Part shown: one piece after another, positions 13,801 through 26,200 of the stretch | Numbering within the stretch: position 1 is the first letter of the stretch | Layout of the letters: each line of letters begins with the position of its first letter | Assembly: GCA_002751075.1 (NCBI GenBank) | Contig: NAOQ01000034.1 | Location: forward strand, 1 to 64,000 | Length of the DNA stretch: 64,000 bases | Origin: Ichthyophonus hoferi | Taxonomy: Eukaryota > Opisthokonta > Ichthyosporea > Ichthyophonida > Ichthyophonidae | Direction of reading: 5' to 3' | Notes under the pieces: generated by a model | Seen by the model: only the letters and a program-made list of their open reading frames with translations | Told to the model about the DNA's origin: nothing | Database searches by the model: none | Translations under genes and position numbers: made by a program

Positions 13801-15770
13801 TTCAATTGCTTTCAGCTAGAACAATAGTTTATTATTTGCATTATCTTCAATCATATTACACTACACCGAGATTTATGGCTAGAAAAAGAATAGACATAAT
13901 AGACACATTATGCACGTATGAATCAAGGATTGGGACAGAGAGGGTGATTACGGATGAATAATATTAGATTCTAGGTGTACCACCATAACGTAACAATAAA
14001 TGTAAGAAATATAGAAAAGAATCACATAATCCCTTATAGGCAGAGACAGTCACTTATAGCATAAAGGCGTACACCATATACCATACATCATATACTATAC
14101 AACCTACCCTTAAAAGAAGTAAATCTCTGGCCTGGCTTAATCGGCTCCAAGCCACACCCGTAACAGGAGAACGATAGGCTTCGTCGTGTAGTTTGTTACT
14201 GAAATAGTATACCATTTATGATTATTAGAGTGAAAACATATAGTGATTCTAGGCAATCTACTATCTTGTTGGTTAAATACTGCTGCTACTGGTAGCTTTA
14301 ATTTATGTATGTATATCACTTGAGTACAATAGCCATTACTTTAAATTGTAAATTGCGTGTTCTCTATAAACGATATATATATGATGGTAGTAAATATTTC
14401 TGTTATAATTAGTATATATAAACACATGCTTATATACATACATACATACATACATACATACATACATACATACATACATACACACATACATACATACATA
14501 CATACATACATACACACATACATACATACATACATACATACATAAATAGTTTTTCCATCCGATTTTAAACCCCTCACAGACCCCCATTACCATCTCAATA
14601 AGGACATATTTTTCAGTTCTCTTTCCTTTTAACTTTCACCATCCCATACAATCTCACATAGACCCACCATAAAATATACATAAGTATAAGATCATTAACT
14701 CTTTCCTTTAATAGTTCACTAGGTCATAGACGACCTCTAAACCTGGCCTCACCTCCTGATAACCCAGCAGCCGTTCAACAGCATTGCAATCTCCCCCAGT
14801 TTATCCAGAATGATTCCCTTATCCGGCCGAGAGACAAGGCTACATAGTCTATCAAAGGTGATCACTTGCACTACAGCAGGCGTATATGAGTATATACTCT
14901 ACACTCTATACTATATACACTCTATACTGTATATTTTATATACCATATAATTCATATTCTATACTCTACAAACTATATACTCTATACTATATATTTTCTA
15001 TACCCTATACCCTATACTATATAATATATACTTTCTATACTATATACTCTATAAACTATATACTCTGTATACTATATACTCTACGTAAGTAATATTAGAA
15101 ACAAAATAAATAACTAAAACACTAGGCAAAAGAACAAGATAAACATTGAGAGGTAGGAAAATTAAATAGAGTGAAGGTGTATAGTAAACGGATAACTTAC
15201 CACTGCGCATTACATATTCCACCTGCGTTTCTAAAGGCGTATCGTGCAGATTGTGCATTCCAGTGACAAAGGGAAGCTCGTCTGCTAGTTGTTGCCTAAC
15301 CCTGTAAGTGAAACAGGGTTATATGTGGATAGATATAGTCATATGTTACCAAATGTTAACATAGAGTTAAGGCGACTCGAAATAAAGCTGGAGTTCACCC
15401 CCTTAAAGTATGTTAGTGACTAAGAGAATTGTATACCTTTTAAACTTCAAAATAGAAATTTTAAACTTCAATATATGAATCATCAACATATTCAATAAAA
15501 ACCTAAAATAAAGACAAGATAAAAAAAAAAATAAGACCATTCATAATTTTAATTTTTCAAACCTAAAAATTTATCTTATCTTTATTTTTGGTTTTTATTG
15601 AATATGTTGATGATTCATATATTAAAGTTTAAAATTCTTATTTAGAAGATAAAAAGGTATAGCATGGAATGTGATTTGATTGGTTTACATCATTTTTATC
15701 ATATCAAGGCTTAAAGTTTTTTCTTGGTAGTGAATCAGAGTTTAGGACATATTAATTCAAGTGGCATATT

Positions 15771-15824
<54 letters not shown>

Positions 15825-16309
15825 CCAACAATCATAATAATAATAACAATATTAATAGCACTAATAACAATAATAAAAGTAACAAGCAGAATAATAAATG
15901 CAAAAAAACGTAGTTGACACATACGGGGGTGGAGGTCTAGCACTAATACTCTCCAGGTATTGATATGGTGTCATGTCGAATACCACCTTATCATTGGTGT
16001 TGTTGCATAGCAACCGTTTATATACCTCACTCCTCTTACTGTTGGGATTCTGAAAAGGCACAAATGAATAGGTATGGGAATAGGTAAATATTAACAACAT
16101 AATTTAAATATAAATGTAGAAAATAAAGCTCATATAGAGTATAATATGCACGATAGGAATGAGAAAAAAGAACAATGATACAACATAGGAGTAGAATTAT
16201 AACAATAACAAAAAAGTGTAGCAAAAAAGAATTCGAAAAGGAAAAAAAGAAAAAAAAGAACAAAGATAAAAGAATAATACCAATGAAAACTAAATAGAGA
16301 CATAAAAAA

Positions 16310-16346
<37 letters not shown>

Positions 16347-19300
16347 AATAATAGAATTATAATGAACTATAATTAACTAATTAACACTTACTTTACACTG
16401 GTGGACTTGAAGATTAACCCAGGGTTCCTCGGGTACATCTTTGGCTTTCAGCTGGGCGGCGATGCGTTTGTCTCTCTCGGTAGGCGCTCTCTTTACCTTT
16501 ACGGTTAGTTCTTTACTTTCTTCCTCTGATTCTTCTGATTCCTCTGTAGGTAGGTAGGTAGGTAGGTAGGTAAGTAGGTAGGCAAGTAGGTAGGTAAGTA
16601 GATAGGCAGAAAGGTAGATAGGTAGATATAGAGACAGATGCAAAGTAAGTTATAAGTTAGTGTAATGCCGAAATAAAAATGAAAATGTATTGTAATAATA
16701 GTGTAATAATTATGTAATAATAATGTAATAGTAATGTGATCATATCTAAACAGGAACATAGTAATAATATTGTAGTAACAATGTAACAATAATATAATCA
16801 TAATGCAATATTATATATAGGATACATATAAGGTAAGTATCTTTGGCATCATACTTTAACATTATACACTTACCCATATCTTCGCCACGCATTCCCCCTT
16901 TATTCTTGACATTCAAATACTGCATATCAGGTCTCATCTGAATTACCTTGTGTACCGGGGCAAGATGAAGTTCACCTACACATGTGTATGTATATGTATG
17001 TATGTATGTAAGTAAGTATATATGTTTGTATGTAGGCATATATATATGTATTTAGGTATATGTATAAATATGCACGTGTACGGTATATTATATTAGTCGT
17101 TTGTATTTGTTTTGCAGCGGTATATATCTAAGTAACATATATGCATATGTAAAAATAGCAAAAAACAACGCAATGATATTAACACATACATACATAAAAT
17201 ACATACAATATGTAATATAATATAATATAATATAATATAATAGTAAGTATGGTATAATGATAATGATATAGATTAACCTATAACCGATATGATTGATCTA
17301 CGATTAATATTGACAAATAAAACTAATTGAAGAATTTAACTATACTGAGATTAATTTTAAAATTAAATCTAATCTATTAAACAGAGTATACGTAAGTGTA
17401 GTTTAGCTTTATCAGAATTTTCAATATATAACATAACCCATTAAAAGTAATGAAATCTACCATTTAAAATTTAAAACACTTAAAGACAACCATATTATAG
17501 GATGAAATGAGAACTATACATGGAATACATACAATATATAATACAATAAACATACATAGAATACATATAATAAAACAAACATAAATACAATACATATAAT
17601 ATATAGTAAAATAAACATAAATACAATCCATATAATATAGAGTGTAACAAGCATACATACAATACATATAATATAGAGTACAATAAACATACATACAATA
17701 CATATAATATAGAGTACAATAAACACTTACGGCCAGCTATAACACCCACACAGTAGTGAGTGCTCAATTCAACATCAGAGGATGATAGTTTGTATTTATT
17801 CATGTACCCGGTTGGAAAAGGGCTATCTTTCCAGGATTCATCCTCATCAGGTTCGTCTACATGCTAATAAAGGGAAAAGAAAGAAAGAGATATAAGTAGA
17901 AACATAAACGTTTGAAACAGGAATTGGTAGGGATGGTGTGCATATACTAAAATAATGAATATATGAAAATCATTGGCTAGCCACTAAGGCTGTAGCGTGT
18001 TTTATAGGAAATAGATTGGTTGCTCTAATGAGGTATTAAATCAATTTAAAAATATACGATTTGCACCTGTAGCATTCCATACTAAAATAAAAATATTTTT
18101 AAGAACCCAATCACGCTTCACCAAAACGTTAATCTTGGTTTAGATTGAAACCCTTATCAGGACCGAGTCCAACTATTCCCAATACAATTCCTAATAAAAA
18201 CAACAAGAGTATACATTTAAAAGTATGTCAGCCAATAGGTAAACTAGTGGGATAATATCTATTAGAAATATAGTATACAAGTTGAATGTAGGTAAAATAT
18301 ATTATTTTTATTGTAATAACTATAAATAATTGTATACAAACACACAAATAAGTACATTTATGTCTATGTACATGTATATATGTTTAAGTGAGAACAGTTC
18401 TATGAGAAAAAATATACAACACATATGTATATTCAACTGTGATAATATGTCGTATATATATGTAAGTAACTAACTAACGTACTTGGTAGTATATAGGATA
18501 GTATATAGGATGGTAGAATAGTATACATACATTAGCCAATACGTAATATATAGATTAATTCTATATACATGTAGAAAAAAATAACCCTGCAACAGCAAAA
18601 AGAACAGGAAAGATGCGTTTCATTGGTTAGATAGTGCTATTTGTTTATCTGATTGGAACTTAATATTTATGTATATGCATAAATTGAAACACTTCAGAGA
18701 ATTAGTTACTTACAGCTGCAGCCAATGCTCGGGCCTTCTCACGATTAATATGGTCTGAATTCATATCAATTGAGATTTCCAACTCAACCTGCCAATAGAA
18801 ATGCAAAAGAGTTGAGAATCTGTAACAACTAGTGGGTAATATATAGCCCTAGTGGGGTTACTGGCCAATCATTTCCCTTTATATTAACAATAAATCTTTC
18901 AATATTTAAAATACTCTACTTTAGAGACACTAGAATTCTACATAGGTATATTATTGGTAAACTATCATACTACATCTTTCAAATGTATGGCTGACATCTG
19001 ATACCTGTCAATATCATATCCTATATATACAGCTGTTAGAGTGGATGATCCCTGTGTATTTTTGTTCCAATACAATTTTCCGGATTATTTTTTAAAATTA
19101 AAAGAATAAAATCATCTCTTGATTGAGCCATAAATATCTACTGGCTAGGACAGCACCCATGACTCTTTATCTGTACACTACAGTAATTTTACGGGAAACG
19201 CAGCACTCACTGGATACGTAAAACATTATCACGCTCACATGAAAAAGTATATATGTATAAATAGCTTTACAGACACTGTGTATATAAGTACACCCAAAGG

Positions 19301-21765
19301 TGAAAAATACTCAACTACATACCAAAGTTAAAATTAAAAATTAAAACATTAAAGCAATTGCATGCATATCTTACCTTTCCAATATTTGGTTTAATCTTTG
19401 CACTAATTCTTTCAGGGTTTGTGTCAATTGGTAGCATAGCACTACGTAGAGGATATTGAAATGTATATAGATACCCCTTGAGTTGTTGACCTAGATAGAC
19501 GTCCAGCTAATGATATGACATGATTGTGTATATATGTATGTATGTATATAGAAGTTGAGATGGAGATATGCAATGAGATAGGTGCATAGTGTATATGAAT
19601 CAGAGAAACAAAATGCTTAGGTGTTGGCTGGTAGACATACATGTACGTGTATGTATATGTATGTGTGTAAGTATGCTTGTACTTGTGTGTGGATTAAAGG
19701 TATGTATGCAGCTAAGACTTAGAAAGATACATAAATGGAATATATTTACGGTTGGAAATGAGTGAGTGTGTGTATGTGTGGGCTTGTATATGTAAGACTA
19801 GGTAAGCTTCAATGTGTGTAGAAGATATTATGACTGCATAGTAGTATTTACATAGTGTATATATATGTATATACATAGGTTTGTTCCACGGATTTCCAAG
19901 TATGTGCATTAGAATATATAGATGGTAGCCATGGTAACCATAGTTACCCGACCTATATACTCCTATGTATAAATAAATATGTTAGGCATTCAACTAATCT
20001 CAGCCTACCTCTTCCACCACTGGATCATCCTCATCATCGTCATCTATCACTGCAGACTAAAAGCAACATGATGTCAATATGACGTAAATATCTATCTACT
20101 ATGCATATAAATACAAATATATATATACACACATCCGTCTTTGTGAATTATACCCACATATGTACATGATTATAATGTACAAAATATTTTCTTACCCTAT
20201 CTTAAATGATATATGTTACATACATATAACACTATAGCAGACTCTTCATCTACTATCCATTCATATATATTCTCATTTCTTTTAAGTAACTTTATTCCAA
20301 GCATTTTATCGTGTGTTTTTTACCAAACCAAATACTATAATGTGGGTTGAAAGGGCTTCTATGTATAGCCTTAAAATAGTGTCTACTTATATAAAGTGCT
20401 ATCTGTTTTTTAAAAATATCTATATTTAGTATATAATGGGAGAGTCACAGTAAAGGCGAGAATTTGTGTTAAAGGGGGTAAATAAAAATTCGATACATAG
20501 TATATGGTAGGTATAGCATTTGAGTGTACGGAAACATAAAAATGTATAGAGAACAAAGTGAACGAATAGCTTGATGATATCGGTTACTGGTAAAGAAATG
20601 TCACGTATAATGTATACATAGTATGGGTATGTATTGGTATTCCCAGAACTTAAGAACAAAGAAATAGAAAGGGAGAGAAAGACAAGGGGTTTAATACATA
20701 ATATAATCAGAACATACATTCAAGAAATATACACAGACAGATAGACAGAGGGTGTGAAAAGGTAGGTGGAAGACATGGTATAAAACGAGTATATATATGT
20801 ACAAGGATTGTACGTATATGTATGGGATAGGAAAGATTAGCCCCATAGAGGGAAAATGAGTAAAGAATTTCATTGAAAGAAGGCAATAATCAGGTAATGG
20901 TAATATATGAACGTAATTGATGATTGAGTACACCTAAGTGCATACTAGATAGGGAATAAGCTGTGGTAGATACAATGTCAACATAATATTACCTTCTGTC
21001 TAGTTGTAATTTTTGGTCCATTGGAGTCAGATTTGCTTTTTCTGTGATGTAGTCAGAACAAGTAAAGTCACAATGAGTTTTTTTTTAAAAGAAAAACAAA
21101 TAAGCTTTAAATGCACTACATTATGTTGTAGTTATCTATCTAGGTAGATTGTTAGGGTCATGTACGTAAGGTATTACTATAAATATGAATGAAATGCATA
21201 TAAGTACTTCAGCAGTTGTGTATTATTTTTCATGATTAGCATGTATATTTTAATAAGCCCGTGTATAGAAAATAGTGTGAGAGAAAACGGGTTATGTAGT
21301 TGTTCAATCTTGCATGACTCGACAATCTACACAGCGAGTAGATATATCTAATACACAGAAAAAAAAAAGAATATATATATGAGTGTTGATGATAGGATAG
21401 AGGGTATAAGAAGAAGAAGATAGAAAAAGAAGAAGAGAGACGGTTTGAAGAAAACAAAATGTAGTTATAAGTAAAAATAATAGATAGATAAATAGGTGAA
21501 AGAATATTTATATGCCTGTTTGTATGTTTGTAGGGAGGTGTAGAGGTGTAGGGATATGATGTGCAAAAAGAAAAGAATTCCTTATGCGCCCATGCCTATC
21601 TGTTGATTGGAATGTTGAATTACTGGTACTATTATATCGTCTTTATTGTGCCAAAGTTAAAAGAGGCTTTCTAGTTATTAACACAAACAAACCAGCATCC
21701 TACCCCTCAGTGCCTTCCGCAGAGTCCTCTGGCACTGTCTCCATTACAACATCCTCGTCCGCCAT
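7829..21765 (-). CDS. POLR3E: DNA-directed RNA polymerase III subunit RPC5
   Basis: RPC5 pairs with RPC4 in a TFIIF-like subcomplex of RNA polymerase III and carries winged-helix domains in its C-terminal half. Twenty-one phase-consistent exons: 21765-21704, 21041-20993, 20056-20009, 19506-19375, 18788-18714, 17863-17731, 16975-16874, 16543-16392, 16049-15925, 15301-15201, 14870-14753, 14198-14108, 13379-13239, 12454-12391, 11815-11707, 10923-10870, 10244-10162, 9422-9327, 8991-8852, 8336-8233, 7901-7829. Product 683 residues; human is about 708. Landmarks matching human RPC5 as I remember it: EDDPVVEE then LDVYLGQQLKGYLY and FQYPLR; RISAKIKPNIGKVELE; ELHLAPVHKVIQMRP; DVPEEPWVNL; GEIAMLLNGCWVIR; DDLRDIFKGL with PDKGWCFKLP; and a C-terminus KIVEEFATGSGQTWK. 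The N-terminus (MADEDVVMETVPEDS) is acidic. Exon 13, 47 residues rich in N, P and D, has no counterpart I recall. Confidence 0.93.
11500..11665. repeat. AAT/ACA-rich low-complexity tract in POLR3E intron
   Basis: Runs of aacaacaat and aatacaatataatata. The two minus-strand frames of 64-81 codons over this tract are hydrophobic L/Y/I translations of the repeat. Confidence 0.7.
12540..13130. repeat. Diverged direct duplication inside POLR3E intron 13
   Basis: A block around 12556-12660 (ggcaaaactaatattatag, then aacttggctaagtaagaacc) recurs in diverged form as agtcaaaactaattatattt near 12815 and agcttggttaagtaagaatt near 13070. The intron seems to have grown by duplicating its own sequence. 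Confidence 0.55.
14431..14544. repeat. (TACA)n microsatellite
   Basis: More than 100 bp of almost perfect TACA tetramers with a few cacaca interruptions, in POLR3E intron 11. The overlapping frames that translate to repeated YVCM or HTYI are artefacts. Confidence 0.95.
14886..15085. repeat. CTATA/CTATATACT-type degenerate repeat
   Basis: Repeats of tatactctatac and related words fill part of POLR3E intron 10. Confidence 0.8.
15432..15661. repeat. Long inverted repeat (hairpin) in POLR3E intron
   Basis: The left arm (about 15432-15523, starting tataccttttaaacttcaa) is the near reverse complement of the right arm (about 15570-15661, ending with aaaaaggtata). The arms are about 90 bp and the loop about 45-50 bp. 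Key paired segment: tgaatcatcaacatattc in the left arm against gaatatgttgatgattca in the right. It resembles a foldback or MITE-like element, or a structured intron segment. Confidence 0.85.
15774..15822. repeat. (AAT)n microsatellite
   Basis: About 16 uninterrupted AAT triplets, followed by degenerate AAT/AAC sequence to about 15900, just 3' (on the gene strand) of POLR3E exon 9. Confidence 0.95.
16313..16343. repeat. (TA)n microsatellite
   Basis: Pure TA dinucleotide run of about 30 bp inside a POLR3E intron. Confidence 0.95.
16546..16625. repeat. (GGTA)n microsatellite forming a 3' splice site on the minus strand
   Basis: Read on the minus strand, this is a (CCTA/CTAC)n tract that ends in ctacag at the acceptor of POLR3E exon 8 (exon begins 16543). 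The repeat therefore serves as the polypyrimidine tract of that intron. Confidence 0.9.
17520..17728. repeat. 36-bp minisatellite beside POLR3E exon 6 donor
   Basis: Units containing catacatacaatacatata and atagagtacaataaa repeat with a period of 36 bp between about 17652 and 17724. More diverged units extend to about 17520. The array begins directly at the donor of the exon ending at 17731. Confidence 0.8.
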
Positions 21766-22713
21766 ATTTACAACTATCGCGACACTGTTAATATCACAAG
21801 GATGTTATATACTACAGACAATATAACCAGTATGTGATATAAGAAGCAGTATAGAGTAATAAATATATACACCTCACTTAAGTGCAATCTATGTGAGCCG
21901 AACCCACATGTACATTCTCCACATCTATTATTTCCCGCCACTAAAAAGAGACCTGGCAATCATTGGTTAAAATACATTTAATAGCCCAATATGGTTATAT
22001 ATTGGTTACTTTTATTGATTTTTAATTTATATATTACAAGATAATTGAATAACTAATCATTGAAGACTATTTTTGTCACTAAACAGGTGAATTTACAGCA
22101 TTATGTTTTGTGGAATAGGATTGAGTAAATTAAAAAACTTATAAATTTATTTTTACTGAATTCCCTATACACAATAATAAAAGCACATGCTTAGAAATCT
22201 AAGAAATCTTAGCATCCCTTACTTAATTTTATCTTTCTAAAAAAAATTTCTTGTTGCAATTTGATAAAAACTATTATATATTGATTGTTTTTTTACTCAT
22301 AGTTGGCTATTCTAATTCTATGATCACAATCACATTTAAAAAATTTACATGTAAATAGTATTTGAAGATTTTGGAGTAAAATATTTTTTAAAAAAAATCA
22401 TATTTTAGGAATGAAATCAATGTGCAATTTATTTACTTTCATTATCTATAGTATAGATATATATTATTAATAAATTAAAATACTCATAGTATAGTGTGAT
22501 TAAAATCTAATCTATCTGATCATTGGTAGACGAATTGTTAATAATATTATTGGCTTGGAGGACACCACGCCAACAATCCTAGAGCCACCTCACCTGACAT
22601 GTTGTTTATTCATAATCGTCGGGGTATCTTGCTGTTGTGGTATGTTTTATAGTGTAGTGTTTGTTATGCGCATATCAATATACGTATAGTGTGTTAATAT
22701 CTATTAGGCTGTT
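21766..22713. promoter_or_regulatory. Divergent promoter region of POLR3E and the pseudouridine synthase locus
   Basis: The 948-bp interval separates the two start codons, which point away from each other, so promoters for both genes should lie here. An E2F-type word TTTCCCGCC occurs at 21931-21939, and a GC-richer patch with cacgcc/ccaacaat words lies around 22560-22600. No TATA box can be singled out in such AT-rich sequence. The shared-promoter role is inference. Confidence 0.45.
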
Positions 22714-23174
22714 ATGGCTGCTTTACTAAAGCTAACATGTTTTAGGAGTGCAGATAAAGCATGGTTACTAGCGGTTAGACCAGCGGTGGTTTCCTTACAA
22801 ACTTCCGCGCCATGTTCAGTGATGACCAAAAGGTTAGTGTAACGATTTGGCAAAACAGGGGAAGATACATACTGACGAAGCCGAAATAAAATTAGTTTTT
22901 ACTTTCTTGTATTTTTTTCCGTGGTTTACCCAAATAGTAACCCTTGTTTCAAGGGTTAACCTGTAAAAATAAGTTATAACAACATACAAAACATGCACAT
23001 TTTCTTTCTTCACCCAAGATCTCTCTCTTTTATTTTCTCTTTTACATTGCTTTTATTTATATTTTTTTATATACTTTACCTTGTTCAAAGGAGGCTTTTA
23101 GGGTAAATCATAGAGGATAGTTATGTTTTAAATATATAGTTTTTATATAAATGAGATCGTTGTTAGATTATCAC

Positions 23175-23213
<39 letters not shown>

Positions 23214-26200
23214 TATTCTTTATACTTACTTCTTTGCCCAAAACCACTTGTATCATTATGACTTTTCCCTTTTATTATAATACTCAACTATATGTTTTAT
23301 ACCATTTCCCCCTGAATTATATTGTTTCTTATCATAGTATAATTTAACATCCACGTACCAGTACTCAGTTATACCTATTCATGTGTCTCCTACACCGTTC
23401 ATATATTACTCGCTCCCACTCTTCTCATTCAAAGATTATTTAATTTTAAGTTTATCCGCAAAAATTACCTTCCAGGTTAGTCAGGTGACTTCTGCCTTCA
23501 ACCAATCATTACTTCCAATATATTCTCCTTCTACTCCTTCACTCTATTGCTGAGTGACTAACCACATTCCTTCTTTTTTACCAATATACGCTTTAACAGA
23601 ACAGCGATATTTTCTATCCTTCTACCACCGCCAATTCAATTATTTCCTTTAATTATCTTTCAACAGAACATCTTACAATTTTACCAGACCAGTTCATTAG
23701 CTACAGTAATTACCAATTAACTCTTTAATCCCCACCAAACCAAACACTACCTTTCTTTTATCATCACAGATACGCACGACAGTTTGGTCAAAGCACAAAG
23801 AAGGAACCTCCCAAGGTAGAAAAGACTGACCTTAAACTAGTGGAAACGAATATTATGCATCCACCTATAGTAATAACAAAAGGCTGTCATGACTGGAAAA
23901 TACAGAGAGTATTGCTGTTAAATATCCCCAATATAGGATACAAATATATGATGCAACTACTTAGTAACAATATGGTATGTATATGTTTATTTATATCTAT
24001 CTGACCTTTTTATCTTATGATTTGAATATTATATTTCTTCATTGTTTGATCCTCTCTACGCTATACCTTTTACTTTGTACTTTGTACATGTTTATTTTTT
24101 TATAATTCATGTCAAAATACACATTATATTGGTTTCATACATTTGCTTTCTATTTATCTTTCTCTTCCGTCCTACTTTTTAATCTACCTTTTCTACTTAT
24201 TTTTATATTTATATTTACTAATATTTTTTAATATTATTATTCTTATTTATTAAATTATTTTTTAATAAAATACACCAGTAAACACAATGCATTATTACGA
24301 AACCATATATATATTAATATGTGGCATTTTATTATCAGTTTATTTAGTGCGGTTCCTATAGGGTTATCTAAACATACACTATGGTAATTTATATTTATCT
24401 TTGTAGTTGCATAACTATTTTAATTCTGCGAATGATAAGATACTTATAAATTAATGTTGTTATATATGCATTTATCAGCCTGTATTATTGTTTTATATAC
24501 AGAATGCCCCTCCCTGTATCATACATATATGTATTTAGAGGTAAGGTGAATTGACCCTATACTATGCAATACAGTATAGTATACTACACTATAATATAAT
24601 ATAATATACCTTTATGCATTATAATATTGTATAATGTAGTACAGTATAATATATTACAATATATTATAGTATAATATATTACAATATATTATAGTATAAT
24701 ATACTAGAATATAATTTACTGCACTATAATATAATATAATTCAATATAATTCAATATAATATAGTATAATATACTACAGTATAATCTACTACAATATAAT
24801 CCAATATACTATAATATAATGTAAACCTAATTACATTCTGAACAGATTAATTAATTAATGTGGTTTTAGATAACTATTCTGCGAGGAGACAAGACTATGA
24901 GAAAACTTAAGGGTACAATATCCTTCTAGCCCTGATCCACCCCTACCATTGTCTACCTTGCTATTCAACCAGCACTTACTTTGTTCTGCTATCAGTATCG
25001 ATTTTGTCATTTTCTATTTGCTCTATTGTTCAAATTGCATATGTAATCTGAATTTTTACAATTTCTTTATTTATTATCATTTTTATTTCTGCTTACTTTC
25101 TGGATTGAGAGAAAGGAAATATTAATTAATAAAACATACATATCTTATACTCGTGTACTATTTAATTTTGTGTAACTGTTTTACTCTACCATTCTAGTTT
25201 ACATGTATATATATGTGTGTTTTCTTTCTCTGTCTCTTTTTGATATTGCTTTTTCTAAACTCCATCGTAAACTTTCATCTATTTGGAAGTAATAAAATAT
25301 TAAAAGGGCAAGTTATAAAACGCATTCATGAATAACAAACATTAAAGAACTGATACATATCAAATTAAAAGCCAGGAATTCCTGAAGCCTTCAATACAAA
25401 GCATACCACAAATAACATTATCTGGCTATAATAAATAAAAGAATGAACCCGTTTATAGTAACACAATGTGTATTTACATACATACAGGGAGTACGCACGT
25501 GATAGAAGGAGATATTGTCAGGTTTCATGGCCAAATTAAAACTTTGACACCAAAACAGGTCAGCTTTAATCTACTTCTACTGCATTATCTTATTATTATC
25601 CCCCTCCCCTCTCCCTTGCCCTCTTCTCTAACTGACTTGATTGGTTTTTAAGAAAAAACTATGGAACAACAAATTTTTTTTTTTGGATTGACTCTTTAGG
25701 TTTTATCCGTCTTGTTGGTTGGTCAGATATTGGTTGTGGGTTGTTTCTATAGCAACCTATTATATACTAACCACACTATTAGCCACTAGTAATATAGTCT
25801 TGTATCATTCTTTTTTTAATTGGTGTAAGATCTGTGTTTTAAATATAATTACATCTAATACGTACCGTCTGTGGTCCAACCATTTAAACTATTTATATTA
25901 TAAAATGAACTATGGATTGGTCTAAAATATAATACATTTTAATATTACATATTATAATATATCATACCATATGGCAGCTCTATCAGAATTATAGTTCTAG
26001 CTCAGACAATAACTATGCAATTAAACTTATACTTATACCTATATGTATACCATAATACAACAACTAAACCTATACCATAATCAAGTGTTGTATTATTTGC
26101 TTATACAGTCAGGCTAAGAACACGTTATTTTTATTTTTGTATTATGATTGGATAACAGTGATTTATATTGTGTACAATAATCTATAGGAAGAGAGAGAAT

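Noticed and set aside
13874-13960. Plus-strand 28-codon ORF MARKRIDIIDTLC...
   Set aside because: Too short, antisense within a POLR3E intron, and without supporting context.
14336-14593. Four overlapping frames with YVCM/HTYI repeats
   Set aside because: Translations of the (TACA)n microsatellite.
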